A stretch of 64,000 nucleotides of DNA from Micromonospora sp. FIMYZ51 (GCF_038246755.1 NZ_CP134706.1:620001-684000), one strand, 5' to 3'; positions 7,291 through 16,541 are shown, numbered from the stretch's first letter. The notes: a model not told the origin generated them from the sequence alone. Program-made: numbers and translations.

Positions 7291-7959
7291 TCAGCCCAGG
7301 CTGCCCGGCCCGACCAGGCCGGTTTCGTAGGCGACGATCACCAGCTGCGCCCGATCCCGTACCGCCAGCTTGGTCAGCAACCGCCCGACGTGCGTCTTCA
7401 CGGTGGCAAGGCTGAGACCGAGGTGCTCGGCCAGTTCCGCGTTGGACAGGCCGCGGCCGATGAGCGTGAGCACCTCCCGTTCCCGCTCGGTCACCCCCGC
7501 CAGCCGTCGCGGCAGCGGCCGGGCCGGCGCGGGCCGACGCGCGAACTCGTCGATCAGCCGGCGGGTCACCGTCGGCGCGAGCAACCCCTCTCCGGCGGCC
7601 ACCACCCGGATGCCGGTCAGCAGGTCCGCTGGCGGGGTGTCCTTGAGCAGGAATCCGCTGGCTCCGGCGCGCAGTGCCCCGTAAACGTATTCGTCCAGGT
7701 CGAACGTGGTCAGGATGACGACCCGGGTGCGGGTTGTGGCCGGGGCGGCGCAAATCTGTCGGGTCGCCTCGATGCCGTCCATCTCCGGCATCCGCACGTC
7801 CATCAGCACCACGTCCGGCCGGTGCTGCGCGGTAAGCGCGACGGCCTGCACGCCGGTGCCCGCCTCACCGACCGTGGTGAGATCTTCGGCCGAATCGACA
7901 AGCAGCCGGAAACTGCCGCGCAGCAGCGCCTGGTCGTCAGCGATCAACACCCGGATCAC
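7291..7959 (-). CDS. NarL/LuxR-family response regulator (222 aa)
   Basis: The N-terminal receiver domain has the acidic pair ADD at 7-9, phosphorylation site D54 in VLMDVRMPEMDG, and conserved Thr and Lys (LLKDTPP). The C-terminal LuxR helix-turn-helix reads LTEREREVL-like, LSNAELAEHLGLSLATVKTHVGRLL. The start GTG overlaps the histidine kinase stop as GTGA, so this is a cognate pair. It probably controls the divergent ABC exporter at 9282-12457, by family habit and location. Confidence 0.93.
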   Translation of the reverse strand: MIRVLIADDQALLRGSFRLLVDSAEDLTTVGEAGTGVQAVALTAQHRPDVVLMDVRMPEMDGIEATRQICAAPATTRTRVVILTTFDLDEYVYGALRAGASGFLLKDTPPADLLTGIRVVAAGEGLLAPTVTRRLIDEFARRPAPARPLPRRLAGVTEREREVLTLIGRGLSNAELAEHLGLSLATVKTHVGRLLTKLAVRDRAQLVIVAYETGLVGPGSLG

Positions 7960-9113
7960 GCGGCCACCCGGTAGGGCAGGCTGGCGGTCACCGCGAAGCC
8001 GCCACCGGAGCGTGGCCCGGCGTGGAACTCGCCCCCGTGCAACGCCACCCGCTCCCGCATGCCGATCAGCCCATGCCCCTGCCCGCCGGTCAGGACCGGA
8101 CGGCGGCCATCGTCGGTCACCTCGACCCTGACCTCGTACGGCGTGACGGTCACCGTCGTCTCGCAGGCGGCCGGCGCCGCGTGCTTCACCACGTTCGTCA
8201 CCGCTTCCTGCACGATCCGGTAGACCGCCTGGCCCACCGACTCCGGCACCGCTGCGGCCGGTTCCTCCCGCCGCACGTCCAACCGGATGTCGACACCGCC
8301 GATCGCCGCCTGTCGGGCGAGCACGGGCAGCTCGTCCAGCCCGGGCGTCGGGGCGTACGGAGTGTCCTCGCGCAGTGCGCCGAGCACCCGGCGGATGTCG
8401 GTGAGCGCGGTGCGGCCAGTCCGCTCGATCACCCGTAGGGCGTCCCCCGCCTGACGCGGGTCGGCCTCGGCGACGTGGTTGGCGACGGCCGCTTTGACCA
8501 CGATGAGGCTCAGCGTGTGCGCGACGACGTCGTGCAGTTCCCGCGCCACCCGTAACCGCTCCTCGGCGGCGGCCTGGTGGACCAGGTGCTCGCTCTGACG
8601 GGCGGCGAGGGCGCGGCGCTCGCGGACCAACCAGCCGATCATCCAGGCCGGCGCGATCATGACGGCGGCGTAGCCGACCGCGCCGGTCCCCGACCAGAGA
8701 TCACTCTCGGTGAACACCAGGGCGACGCTCACCAGAGCGAGACAACCGGCGCCGCAGAGCAGTGACCGGCGCATCGCCGTCGACACCGCCACCGTGTAGA
8801 CGGACAGGCCGATGGCGAGCCCGGGCGCGGCGGCGGCATAGTTGGGAATCACGCCGGTGATCAGGGCGACGGTGGCGACGCAGCTGATCACGACCGCGAC
8901 GGTGATCGGCCACCGCCGCCGGACAGCCAACGGCAGCCCGAGGGCCATCCCGACGAGCACCGACACCCAGAGCGGCTCGCGTACGCCACCATGCAGCGGC
9001 GATTCCAGTGCCGCGTACGGGCCGAGCAGCCCGCCGACCGCCACCGAGAGCACGGCGTCCACGATGGCCAGCTCCGCTGGCCGCAGCCGCCGAGTCAGCA
9101 GAAGGGCGGTCAC
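7956..9113 (-). CDS. Membrane histidine kinase with HisKA_3/HATPase domains (385 aa)
   Basis: The start is taken at GTG 9113 (VTALLLTRRLRPAEL); upstream codons in the same frame are antisense to the ABC gene and not believable. The first 150 residues hold five or so transmembrane helices. The dimerisation box RELHDVVAHTLS carries the phospho-His, followed by an HATPase lid with GHGLIGMRERV. The architecture is that of NarL-partner kinases which sense envelope stress, often antibiotics. The divergent promoter region 9114-9281 is shared with the exporter operon. Confidence 0.92.
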   Translation of the reverse strand: MTALLLTRRLRPAELAIVDAVLSVAVGGLLGPYAALESPLHGGVREPLWVSVLVGMALGLPLAVRRRWPITVAVVISCVATVALITGVIPNYAAAAPGLAIGLSVYTVAVSTAMRRSLLCGAGCLALVSVALVFTESDLWSGTGAVGYAAVMIAPAWMIGWLVRERRALAARQSEHLVHQAAAEERLRVARELHDVVAHTLSLIVVKAAVANHVAEADPRQAGDALRVIERTGRTALTDIRRVLGALREDTPYAPTPGLDELPVLARQAAIGGVDIRLDVRREEPAAAVPESVGQAVYRIVQEAVTNVVKHAAPAACETTVTVTPYEVRVEVTDDGRRPVLTGGQGHGLIGMRERVALHGGEFHAGPRSGGGFAVTASLPYRVAA

Positions 9114-9281
9114 CTGTCGAAGCGTATCGGCCGGCCGGGCCGACCGCGTCCACCTGCGGGCGGTCATCCTCGGGCATGACGTCCGCAGCGATCCGGCCCC
9201 GGGATCCGCCCAGAGTCGGGCCGGCAAATGTCCACACCGGCACGACGCGCCGCACCTGCCGGAACCGGCACCCTGGCGGTC

Positions 9282-10046
9282 ATGACTACCCAGACGGTGG
9301 CCCTGACCGGGCTGCGGGCGGTGTACGGCACCGGAGCACGGCAGTTGACGGCGCTCGACGGCGTGACGACCAGCTTCGCGAGCGGCACGTTCACGGCGGT
9401 GATGGGCCCGTCGGGCTCGGGAAAGTCCACCCTGCTGCACTGCGCGGCCGGGCTGGACCGGCCGGTCGAGGGGACCGTCACGATCGACGGCAGACGCCTC
9501 GACGACCTGAACGAGGACCAGCTGACCCGGCTGCGCCGCGAGCGGATCGGCTTCGTCTTCCAGGCGTTCAACCTGGTGTCCACGCTGACCGCGGCGCAGA
9601 ACGTCGAGTTGCCGCTGCGCCTGGCAGGGCGTCGTCCCCCGGCCCGGGACGTCGCCGCCGCGCTCGACGCGGTGGGACTGGCAGACCGGGCCGGGCACCG
9701 ACCGAGCGAACTGTCCGGCGGTGAGCAGCAACGCGTCGCCGTGGCCCGAGCGTTGATCACCCGCCCGGCGGTGGTCTTCGCCGACGAACCGACCGGGGCC
9801 TTGGACAGCGCGGCATCCCGGCAGGTCCTCCGGCTGCTCCGGGCACTCGTCGACGACCACCGGCAGACGGTCGTGATGGTGACCCACGATCCGGCCGCCG
9901 CCGCGTACGCCGATCGGGTCCTGCTGCTCGCCGACGGTCGCGTGGTGGACGAGCTGACCGGTGGGATCACCGCCGCGGTCGTCGCCGCGCGGATCGCCGA
10001 CCGGGAGACGGTCCCGGCGGGAAGCGCCGTGGAGCCGTCGTGCTGA
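9282..10046 (+). CDS. ABC transporter ATPase, MacB/LolD type (254 aa)
   Basis: Walker A GPSGSGKST, Q-loop in FVFQAFNL, signature LSGGEQQR, Walker B VVFADEPTGALD and a final switch HD motif are all present. The longer in-frame extension to 9228 lacks codon-like sequence, and ATG 9282 gives the usual N-terminus. The stop overlaps the permease start by seven bases. With the two-component pair opposite, this is a standard peptide or drug efflux module and could export or give resistance to the peptide made upstream. That link is inferred. Confidence 0.93.
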   Translation: MTTQTVALTGLRAVYGTGARQLTALDGVTTSFASGTFTAVMGPSGSGKSTLLHCAAGLDRPVEGTVTIDGRRLDDLNEDQLTRLRRERIGFVFQAFNLVSTLTAAQNVELPLRLAGRRPPARDVAAALDAVGLADRAGHRPSELSGGEQQRVAVARALITRPAVVFADEPTGALDSAASRQVLRLLRALVDDHRQTVVMVTHDPAAAAYADRVLLLADGRVVDELTGGITAAVVAARIADRETVPAGSAVEPSC

Positions 10047-12457
10047 GCCTCCGGCGGTCGGCCGGCGCGTTCGTGGCCGTCGCCGTCGGCGTCACGCTTG
10101 TCACGGCGGCTACCCTGCTGCTCGCCTCCGGCCGTCCGCAGGTGCCCAACCGGCTGGCGTACGCGGCAGTCGTGGTGCAGAGCCCCGAGGCCGGTGCGCC
10201 GGCCGACACGTTCGCGCCGACCCGGCCCTGGTCCGCCGCCAGGACTGCGGAACTCACCAGCAGGCTGGCCGAGCTGCCGGGTGTCACGGCGGCGGTGCCG
10301 GACCGCACCTTCTACGCCCAGGCGCTCGTCAACGGCCGCCCTGCGGGCACCGGTGCGCAGCGGGAGGAGGCCCAGCAGGGACACGGCTGGTCCAGCGCCC
10401 GGTTGGGTGGATTCCGTCTCACGGCCGGAGAGCCGCCCCGGCAGGCCGGCGAGGTGGTCGTCGACCGTACGCTCGGGCTGCGTCCCGGCGGGGTGGTCAC
10501 CCTGCTCACGGCGGCGGGCCCGCAGCCGTACCTTGTCACCGGTCTGGTCGACGCGCCCGGCGTCTACGTCGCGGACGAGGTTGCCGCCGCGCTCGCACCC
10601 GGCGTCCGGGCCATCGGTCTGCTTCTCGCGTCGGGCGCTGACGTCGAGGAAGTCGCCGAGACAGCTCGCGGTGTCGTCGGCGGCGACGGACAGACGCTTA
10701 CCGGTGACGGCCGCGGCGCGTTGGAGCCTCGGGGTGACGCCCGAACCCGCTGGATCGGCATGCAGGTACTCACCGCCACGGCGGCTCTCGCCGGCTTCGT
10801 CACGGTCTTCGTGGTCGCCTCCACCTTCGCGTTCACCGTCGCGCAGCGCCGTCGCGAGCTGGGACTGCTGCGCGCTGTCGGCGCCACCGGCCGTCAGGTC
10901 CGCCGCATGGTCCACGCCGAGGCGCTCGTCGTCGGCGCCACGGCCGGGCTGGTCGGCGTCCTGGCCGGCGCGGCGCTCGCCCCGGGCCTGGGTCGGCTGC
11001 TTGTCGACGTCGGCTTTGAGCCGGCGACCTTCCACGTCCGGTACGAACCCTGGCCGGTCGCGGTCTCCTTCATCACCGGCCCGGTGATCGCGCTGCTGGC
11101 CGTCTGGTCGGCGTCGCGCCGGGCGGCACGCGTCCGCCCGCTTGAGGCGTTGCGCGAGGCGGCGGTGGAGCAGCGGCCGATCGGACGGCTGAGGATCGCC
11201 ACCGGGGTGCTCCTCGTCGCGGCTGGGGTCGCTCTCAGCCTCGGCACCGCGACGTCCGACGAGGCCCGCGACGCCGCCACGTTCGCCCTCTACGCGGTGA
11301 TGGCGCTGGTGGCCGGTGCCACCGTGCTGGCTCCGACGGCCATCGGCCCGCTGCTGCGGCTGCTGCGGTGGCCGGTGCGTCGAAAGGGCGGCGCGATCGG
11401 GATGCTGGTCCGGGCCGGGGCGTCGACCGCGACCCGGCGGACGGCTTCGATCGCCGCACCGGTGCTGCTCACTGTCGCGTTCGCGGTGCTGATCTCCGGG
11501 ATGGTACGCACGACCACGGCTGCCTACGCGGCGGCCCGGGCCGACAACGTAAACGCCGGCTGGGTCGTCGTACCCGACCGCGCACCGGGCCTGTCGGACC
11601 AGGCCGTCGCGGCGACCGGGGGCACCGCCCTGCTGCCGACGACGGTCTTCGAAGGCGACCCGGACTCCTCGCCGGAGAACCGGCCACTCACCGCGCTCGG
11701 CGTGGATCCGGCGGGCTTCGCCGCCGCGAACCGGGCGCTCACCGTCGTCGCCGGCTCGCTCGACGAGTTGCGCGGCGACGACACGGTGGTCCTGCCCGCC
11801 TCGGCGAACAGACAACCGACCGAACCGTACGCGCTTGTCTTCGCTGACGGTGAGGTGGTGTCGCTGCGCGTCGTCGCGGTCGTCACCGACGACTCGATCC
11901 CCGGCGACCTGCTCCTGCCCCGATCGGTGGTGCGGGCGCACGACCCCTCGGCGCTCACCTCCGCGGTGTACGTCTCCGACCGGATCGATCCGCCAACCGG
12001 AGCGCGGATCGTTGACGTATCCGGGTGGGCGGCCGAGGCGGACCGCGCCGAGGATCGCCTTGTCTGGCTCACCACGCTGCTGCTGATCGGAGTCTCGGCC
12101 GGCTACGGGGCTGTCGCGGTGGCGAACACGTTGCTGATGGCCGCCGCCGGCCGGGTGGCCGACCTGCGGCTGATCCGGCTGGCCGGTGCGACCCGCAGGC
12201 AGGTCATCTGGCTGGTCACGGCCGAGTCCGCCCTGGTCGTGCTGATCGGCGCACTGCTCGGAGGGGCTGTCGCGTTCGTCGGTCTGCTGAGTATCCGTGC
12301 CGGCCTCGCCGAGCAGGCTGGCGTACCGGTCGACCTGGTGCTGCCATGGTCCGTGGTCGGCGGGGTCGTGGGGCTCTGCCTGCTGCTGGCGGTGCTGGCC
12401 AGCGCGCTGCCCACCTGGCGGTCCCTACGCCACCGTCCCGCGCGGTCTGCGGGGTGA
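10040..12457 (+). CDS. FtsX-like ABC transporter permease (805 aa)
   Basis: A signal-anchor-like helix at the N-terminus is followed by a large extracytoplasmic domain, three transmembrane helices (about 240-360), a short coupling segment, a fourth helix, a second extracytoplasmic domain (about 480-660) and a final group of three helices. This two-FtsX-unit layout is typical of actinobacterial exporters paired with MacB-like ATPases. The segments RRRELGLLRAVGAT and VADLRLIRLAGATRRQ are the cytoplasmic coupling motifs of the two halves. Function: ATP-driven export from membrane or periplasm side, substrate unknown. Confidence 0.9.
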   Translation: MLSLRRSAGAFVAVAVGVTLVTAATLLLASGRPQVPNRLAYAAVVVQSPEAGAPADTFAPTRPWSAARTAELTSRLAELPGVTAAVPDRTFYAQALVNGRPAGTGAQREEAQQGHGWSSARLGGFRLTAGEPPRQAGEVVVDRTLGLRPGGVVTLLTAAGPQPYLVTGLVDAPGVYVADEVAAALAPGVRAIGLLLASGADVEEVAETARGVVGGDGQTLTGDGRGALEPRGDARTRWIGMQVLTATAALAGFVTVFVVASTFAFTVAQRRRELGLLRAVGATGRQVRRMVHAEALVVGATAGLVGVLAGAALAPGLGRLLVDVGFEPATFHVRYEPWPVAVSFITGPVIALLAVWSASRRAARVRPLEALREAAVEQRPIGRLRIATGVLLVAAGVALSLGTATSDEARDAATFALYAVMALVAGATVLAPTAIGPLLRLLRWPVRRKGGAIGMLVRAGASTATRRTASIAAPVLLTVAFAVLISGMVRTTTAAYAAARADNVNAGWVVVPDRAPGLSDQAVAATGGTALLPTTVFEGDPDSSPENRPLTALGVDPAGFAAANRALTVVAGSLDELRGDDTVVLPASANRQPTEPYALVFADGEVVSLRVVAVVTDDSIPGDLLLPRSVVRAHDPSALTSAVYVSDRIDPPTGARIVDVSGWAAEADRAEDRLVWLTTLLLIGVSAGYGAVAVANTLLMAAAGRVADLRLIRLAGATRRQVIWLVTAESALVVLIGALLGGAVAFVGLLSIRAGLAEQAGVPVDLVLPWSVVGGVVGLCLLLAVLASALPTWRSLRHRPARSAG

Positions 12458-12545
12458 ACCCGTGCCACCGCACGGCGGCAGCGTGGAGTGGCCCCGCTTA
12501 CCTCGCCGTGGTGCGGATGACTGGAAGCCGGCGTGGCATGTCCGG

Positions 12546-12956
12546 TCAGCGGGTCGGTGGTGTTCGTTCGTCGGCGAGGTGTTTGGTGATGCGTAGCAGC
12601 ACCTGGCCCGGTGGCCCGGTGACGAAGGTGGCCGTGTCGGCGAGTGCGGTGATCAAGGGCAGTCCACGACCACCGATGGTGAGCGGGGCGGGCAGGTCGG
12701 CGTCGAGGCCAGCGCCGTCGGGGGTGCGGCCGTGGTTGCCGACCTCGAGCAGGCAGACGTCGTCGTCGATGCTGATGGTGATGTCGACGTCGCTGTCGGC
12801 GTCGGCGTGTATCACCGCGTTGGCGCAGGCCTCGCTCATCAGCACGGCGAGGTGGCCCCCGATGTCCTCGTGGGCGTCGGTGAGGCTCAGCAGGGTGGCC
12901 AGGACATGGCGGGCACGGGTCACCGAGGACGGTTGGCGTGGGAGGGACAGCGTCAT
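12546..12956 (-). CDS. RsbW-like anti-sigma factor kinase (136 aa)
   Basis: A single HATPase_c domain with N-box SEACANAVIHA, G1-like EVGNHGRTPD and G2 GGRGLPLI, and no other domain. Such proteins bind a sigma factor and phosphorylate a STAS antagonist. ATG 12956 gives a typical start; GTG 12962 two codons upstream is possible. A STAS protein and a SpoIIE phosphatase are encoded next to it, giving a full partner-switch set apart from the sigma factor. Confidence 0.88.
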   Translation of the reverse strand: MTLSLPRQPSSVTRARHVLATLLSLTDAHEDIGGHLAVLMSEACANAVIHADADSDVDITISIDDDVCLLEVGNHGRTPDGAGLDADLPAPLTIGGRGLPLITALADTATFVTGPPGQVLLRITKHLADERTPPTR

Positions 12957-13185
12957 GCTCACCCGCACCGCGCGACTCCTCCCGACCCGTACCTGGCCCG
13001 CCGGACCACCGCTGACACCCTGAGGCGGGATGCTCCGGTTCTGATTAGCGCTACCCGCGGTCGCTGAGGTGAAACGGTTTGGGAGCGGCTGGGCGGGCAC
13101 CGGCCGGCGGTGGTTTGCCGGCCGGCGGTGGTTCGCTGGCCGGCAAAATAGGATAAGCGGGGATCATCGGCGTCGGGAGGTTGTG

Positions 13186-13548
13186 GTGGATCTGCAGTTG
13201 TCGGTCCGGCCGGGCCGTGGTTGCACCGTTCTCGAGGTGCACGGTGAGCTGGACATGGCGACGTCCCCGCAGTTGCGCGAGGGTCTGCAACGGGTGGCCG
13301 ACGCCGGTGACCGCCGGGTGGTGGTGGATCTGGCCGGGGTGGGATTCATGGACTCCAGCGGGCTGGGCGCGCTGGTGGTGATGTTCAAGGCGTTGCGCGA
13401 GGCCGGGGGGCGGTTGTGCCTGGCCGCGGTGCAGCCTGCCGTGCACAGCGTCCTGATGGTCACGTCGGTGGACCAGGTGATTGACGTCTATGGCAGCGTG
13501 CAGGCGGCCGAAGCGGACATGTCGTCGAGGGACGCGACAGCCAGCTAG
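13186..13548 (+). CDS. STAS-domain anti-sigma factor antagonist (120 aa)
   Basis: The start is GTG 13186, five bases after GGGAGG (13175-13180). The STAS fold is clear: HGELDMATSPQLREGL, then VVVDLAGVGFMDSSGLGALV, where the serine of DSSGLG is the usual phosphorylation site. It should release a sigma factor from the RsbW-like kinase when unphosphorylated. Its stop is immediately followed by the phosphatase stop on the other strand (13549), so the two genes are convergent without spacing. Confidence 0.92.
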   Translation: MDLQLSVRPGRGCTVLEVHGELDMATSPQLREGLQRVADAGDRRVVVDLAGVGFMDSSGLGALVVMFKALREAGGRLCLAAVQPAVHSVLMVTSVDQVIDVYGSVQAAEADMSSRDATAS

Positions 13549-14805
13549 TCAGCCGGGCAGCGCGGCGCTGGCGCGCGTCTGGTCTGCGCCGGCGCTGGTA
13601 CTCCGGTCCTCGCTGTGCCTGCCGTGCCAGTCGACGATGAACAGGGTGGCGTCGTCGGCCAGTGTCGGTCCGCTGACCTCGAGCACGGCGTCGGCCAGCG
13701 CCCGGACCGCCTCGCGCGGGTGCAGGCCAGCGATCGACCGCAGCATGGCCGGCAGATCCAGACTGGCGGCGTTGCGTTCCCGCACGCCGTCGGTGACGAC
13801 CACCAGGCGGTCGCCGGGTCGCAGCGTGACCTCACCGGCGCGGAAACCGGACTCGGCGAACATGCCCAGGGGGAGATTGCCCGGCAGGGGCAGCGCCCGG
13901 GTGTCCCCGTCGCGTACCAGCATCGGCGGCACGTGCCCGGCGTTGAGCAGCGCGCACACCCCGCTACGCAGATCGAGCCGGCCCAGCACCGCGGTGATGA
14001 AACTGCCACGCACCGTGCTGTGTGCGGCCACGTCGGCGTTCGCGGCCTCGGCCTGCGCCACCAGGCCCACCGCGCGGCGGCGGTTGTTGCGCAAGCTGCC
14101 CACACCCAGGGTGGCCGTCAGCGCGCTGGCCACCCCGTGGCCCATCGCGTCGGTGACGCTGAAGTGCAGCACGTCCCGGGCGAGGCTGTAGTCGAAGGTG
14201 TCCCCGCCGACGCTCGCGGCGGGCTCCAACCAGCCGGACAGCGTGAACGCGCTCGCCTCACACGTGAACGAACCCGGCAGCAGGCGCCGCTGGATTTCCC
14301 CGGACAGGGTGAACGGGGTCGTGCGCTGCCCCCACTCGAACAGGTCGGTGTGCCGCCGGTTGGCGATCACCACGAACGCCAACACGTGCGCCGTGCGGGA
14401 AATCTCCTCCAGATCACGGGCATCCGGCTCGCCCGGCAGGACCATCTCCAACAGGCCGATCGCCTCATCGCGGCCGGTCACCGGCGCCCACACCGTCCAC
14501 CCGTCGGGCTGCGCGACGACCTGCACCGTCTGGGTGCGCAGCGCCTGTTCGGCGGGGCCGCCGTCGAACGGCAGCACCGTGGCGACCTCGTCACCGTTCC
14601 GGCGTCCCTCATCGGCACCGTGGAGCGGCAGGTGGGCCAACCGGACCAGCGCCCGGCCGCTGAGGTCCGCGATCAGGAACGCGACGGCACGTGCCCTCAG
14701 CGCCGCACCGAGTTCCCGGGTGACCGCCTCGACCGCCTCGACCGGCGAGGCGTTCTCCGCCGCACCCAACATGTCAGCCATTGTCTGGCCCCGACTGCTC
14801 TCCAC
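13549..14805 (-). CDS. GAF plus SpoIIE-type PP2C serine phosphatase (418 aa)
   Basis: Residues from about 15 to 160 form a GAF-like sensor; residues 185-400 are a PP2C/SpoIIE domain with metal-binding motifs VGGDTFDY, VTDAMGHGVASA and LVVVTDGVRERN, and a final DDATLFIV. RsbU-like enzymes dephosphorylate STAS antagonists and so switch on a sigma factor. GTG 14805 is the longest start; ATG 14781 is equally plausible. The signal sensed by the GAF-like region is unknown. Confidence 0.88.
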   Translation of the reverse strand: MESSRGQTMADMLGAAENASPVEAVEAVTRELGAALRARAVAFLIADLSGRALVRLAHLPLHGADEGRRNGDEVATVLPFDGGPAEQALRTQTVQVVAQPDGWTVWAPVTGRDEAIGLLEMVLPGEPDARDLEEISRTAHVLAFVVIANRRHTDLFEWGQRTTPFTLSGEIQRRLLPGSFTCEASAFTLSGWLEPAASVGGDTFDYSLARDVLHFSVTDAMGHGVASALTATLGVGSLRNNRRRAVGLVAQAEAANADVAAHSTVRGSFITAVLGRLDLRSGVCALLNAGHVPPMLVRDGDTRALPLPGNLPLGMFAESGFRAGEVTLRPGDRLVVVTDGVRERNAASLDLPAMLRSIAGLHPREAVRALADAVLEVSGPTLADDATLFIVDWHGRHSEDRSTSAGADQTRASAALPG

Positions 14806-15457
14806 TGTCGGAGCCTACGAGACCCGGCCGGTCACCGCCGAGCACCACCACCGTCACCGCAGCGTCGACAACCCCGATGACCGGCGGCCAGGAAATCTAG
14901 GTTGGAACGGCTAGACATCTTCTGCGGCATGGCATAGTCTTCTTCGAGTCGAGAGGAAAGGACCGTCAAGACGCAGACGGGCCGTCCGGCCGTGAGGACA
15001 TGACGGGCGGCGAGGAGAGGAACATGCTTCACCGTTCCTCCCGAGAGGCAGTAAGAGCACGTCAGTTCCGGCGTGACACACGCCGGGTGCAGGTGGGGCC
15101 AAGGCTCTTTCAGGGCTCCAGCTGATGTTCGCCGCACGTGTCGGGGCTGTGAAGTCGCGTGGGTTCCGGCACCGGCGGACCGTACGACCGCAAGGGAAAG
15201 AAGTAGCAGAGGGAAAGGGAGGGCCGTACACCGTTGGATCGCCCGCCGTCGGCCGTCATGTCAGGCCGGGCGGACACCGCAGTTTCCATCGAACGAGAGG
15301 TGGTCTCCGGTCACGCATATGCGATCCTCGCACCCGAAGCCGTCAATGACGGCTGGTGCGGATACGACAAGCCGACGTTCCTGTCGGTAGATGGTGTTCT
15401 GACCCGTAACCCTGGGCCCCGGCGCTTACGCGCCGGGGCCCTCGACGTGGAGGTGAC
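14806..15457. other. 650-bp leader region before the MerR-like gene, no certain gene
   Basis: No reading frame here is convincing. A 33-codon frame at 15024-15125 has a good ribosome binding site (AGGAGAGG just upstream of its ATG) but no recognisable content. Another open frame begins at a TTG at 15234 behind AGGGAGGG and runs with GC-rich third positions into the MerR-like gene in a different frame. Its codon pattern is coding-like up to the hairpin at 15414, so it may be a short real ORF or a decayed gene. The stretch probably holds the promoter and leader of the MerR-like gene. Confidence 0.35.
15414..15441 (+). terminator. Perfect 12-bp stem hairpin just upstream of the MerR-like gene
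   Basis: GGGCCCCGGCGC (15414-15425) and GCGCCGGGGCCC (15430-15441) pair perfectly around a TTAC loop. There is no U-run. The hairpin ends 16 bases before the start codon at 15458, next to the ribosome binding site, so it could stop an upstream transcript or shape translation of the gene. Confidence 0.6.
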
Positions 15458-15754
15458 ATGGGGCAAAACCCCGACGACATGTTCGGCGATGAGAACTACC
15501 CGGCCTACACCATTGGCCAGGCCGCGGAGATGCTCAACACCACGCAGGACTTCCTGCGCCGCCTGGACGAGGCGAAATTGATCAACCCGCACCGCTCCAG
15601 CGGCGGGCACCGCCGCTACTCCCGCTACCAGCTGCGCCTGGCCGCCCGGGCCCGCCAAATGGTCGACGACGGCACCGCCCTGGAGGCCGCCTGCCGGATC
15701 ATCGTGCTGGAAGACCAACTCGAGGAAGCCCTCCGGCAGAACGAGAAGCAGTAG
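15458..15754 (+). CDS. Small MerR-family DNA-binding regulator (98 aa)
   Basis: A helix-turn-helix of the MerR type spans residues 16-60: YTIGQAAEMLNTTQDFLRRLDEAKL, then SSGGHRRYSRYQL. A short coiled helix ends the protein, and there is no effector domain. Small stand-alone MerR proteins such as BldC bind repeated operators. The ribosome binding site is GGAGG at 15449-15453. Targets are unknown; the cold-shock gene downstream is the nearest candidate. Confidence 0.85.
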   Translation: MGQNPDDMFGDENYPAYTIGQAAEMLNTTQDFLRRLDEAKLINPHRSSGGHRRYSRYQLRLAARARQMVDDGTALEAACRIIVLEDQLEEALRQNEKQ

Positions 15755-15948
15755 CGAGGGCCGCGGCGACAGGACCGACCAGCCCCACCCCTCGCACCTC
15801 TTCCCATCCCGACCGACGACCGGGACGCTGTGCGTGGCTGCCGGTCCGCGGCGTCGCGGTCTTACGCCGGCCGGCGTGCCCAGGACCGACGACGGATCAT
15901 GTGCTACGGTAGCCGGGTTGCAGTTTTGATTTCCGTAGACGTCTTCCG

Positions 15949-15994
15949 GCGCCTGATGGGGCATCTGAAACCCATTCAGGCGCTTTTCGTTTTT
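15949..15994 (+). terminator. Hairpin with U-tract in the region upstream of the cold-shock gene
   Basis: GCGCCTGA-TGGG (15949-15960) pairs with CCCATTCAGGCGC (15971-15983) with one bulge, followed by TTTTCGTTTTT. This is a good intrinsic terminator shape. It lies 84 bases before the cold-shock start codon, so it either ends the MerR transcript or acts as an attenuator or temperature-sensitive element in the cold-shock leader. Confidence 0.65.
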
Positions 15995-16077
15995 CGTGTC
16001 GTTTCGACGCGGGTAATCAACGCGGCGGCGTAAGGGTCCGCACAGTGCGGTCTCTAACAGCCTGCGAAGGAGCAGAC

Positions 16078-16281
16078 ATGACTACAGGTACCGTGAAGTG
16101 GTTCAACGCCGACAAGGGCTTCGGCTTCATCAGCCCGGACGACGGCGGCGCCGACGTCTTCGCCCACTTCTCCGCGATCTCGGCGAGCGGCTTCCGCAGC
16201 CTCGACGAGAACCAGAAGGTGGAGTTCGACATCACCCAGGGCCAGAAGGGCCCGCAGGCGGAGAACATCCGCCCGCTCTGA
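16078..16281 (+). CDS. cspA: CspA-family cold-shock protein (67 aa)
   Basis: The whole protein is one cold-shock domain with RNA-binding motifs KGFGFISPD (RNP1) and DVFAHFSAI (RNP2). It starts [16 protein letters not shown] as usual in actinobacteria. Ribosome binding site GAAGGAG (16066-16072). These proteins bind single-stranded RNA and melt structure. The long structured leader is described separately. Confidence 0.97.
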   Translation: MTTGTVKWFNADKGFGFISPDDGGADVFAHFSAISASGFRSLDENQKVEFDITQGQKGPQAENIRPL

Positions 16282-16297
16282 TCCACATGCTGTGAAC

Positions 16298-16325
16298 GGC
16301 GGCCCGACTGGTTCAGCGGGCCGCC
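16298..16325 (+). terminator. Terminator of the cold-shock gene
   Basis: GGCGGCCCG (16298-16306) and CGGGCCGCC (16317-16325) pair perfectly around a ten-base loop, 17 bases after the cold-shock stop codon. There is no U-run, as is common for GC-rich actinobacterial terminators. Confidence 0.65.
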
Positions 16326-16541
16326 CTTCGGCGTCTCATGCGCTCACCACGACATCGCAAACTCGTCCGATCGGCAGAAGGCCAGCCATCTCGGTGTGGA
16401 GCCAGCCCAGCATTGCCCCCGTGTCCTCCTCCTGGATCGATTCGGGCCTCGGCCGCCCCGGCCGGCCGGGACGGCGCAGGCCAACGCGGGCCACTCCCTG
16501 CCACCCCGGGCAACGCACAGGTCGCTAGACTGGGCCCTCGC

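Noticed and set aside
7956-9887. 643-codon version of the histidine kinase
   Set aside because: The first 258 codons are antisense to the ABC ATPase gene and unlike any sensor; the kinase begins at GTG 9113.
9164-11941. 925-codon minus-strand frame opposite the ABC transporter genes
   Set aside because: Shadow of GC-rich coding DNA: composition dominated by Arg, Gly, Asp and His with no domain, while the plus strand encodes a clear transporter.
15234-15581. 115-codon frame overlapping the MerR-like gene
   Set aside because: Its second half is out of frame with a clear MerR domain. The first half is coding-like but I cannot define an end, so it is noted only in the intergenic entry.
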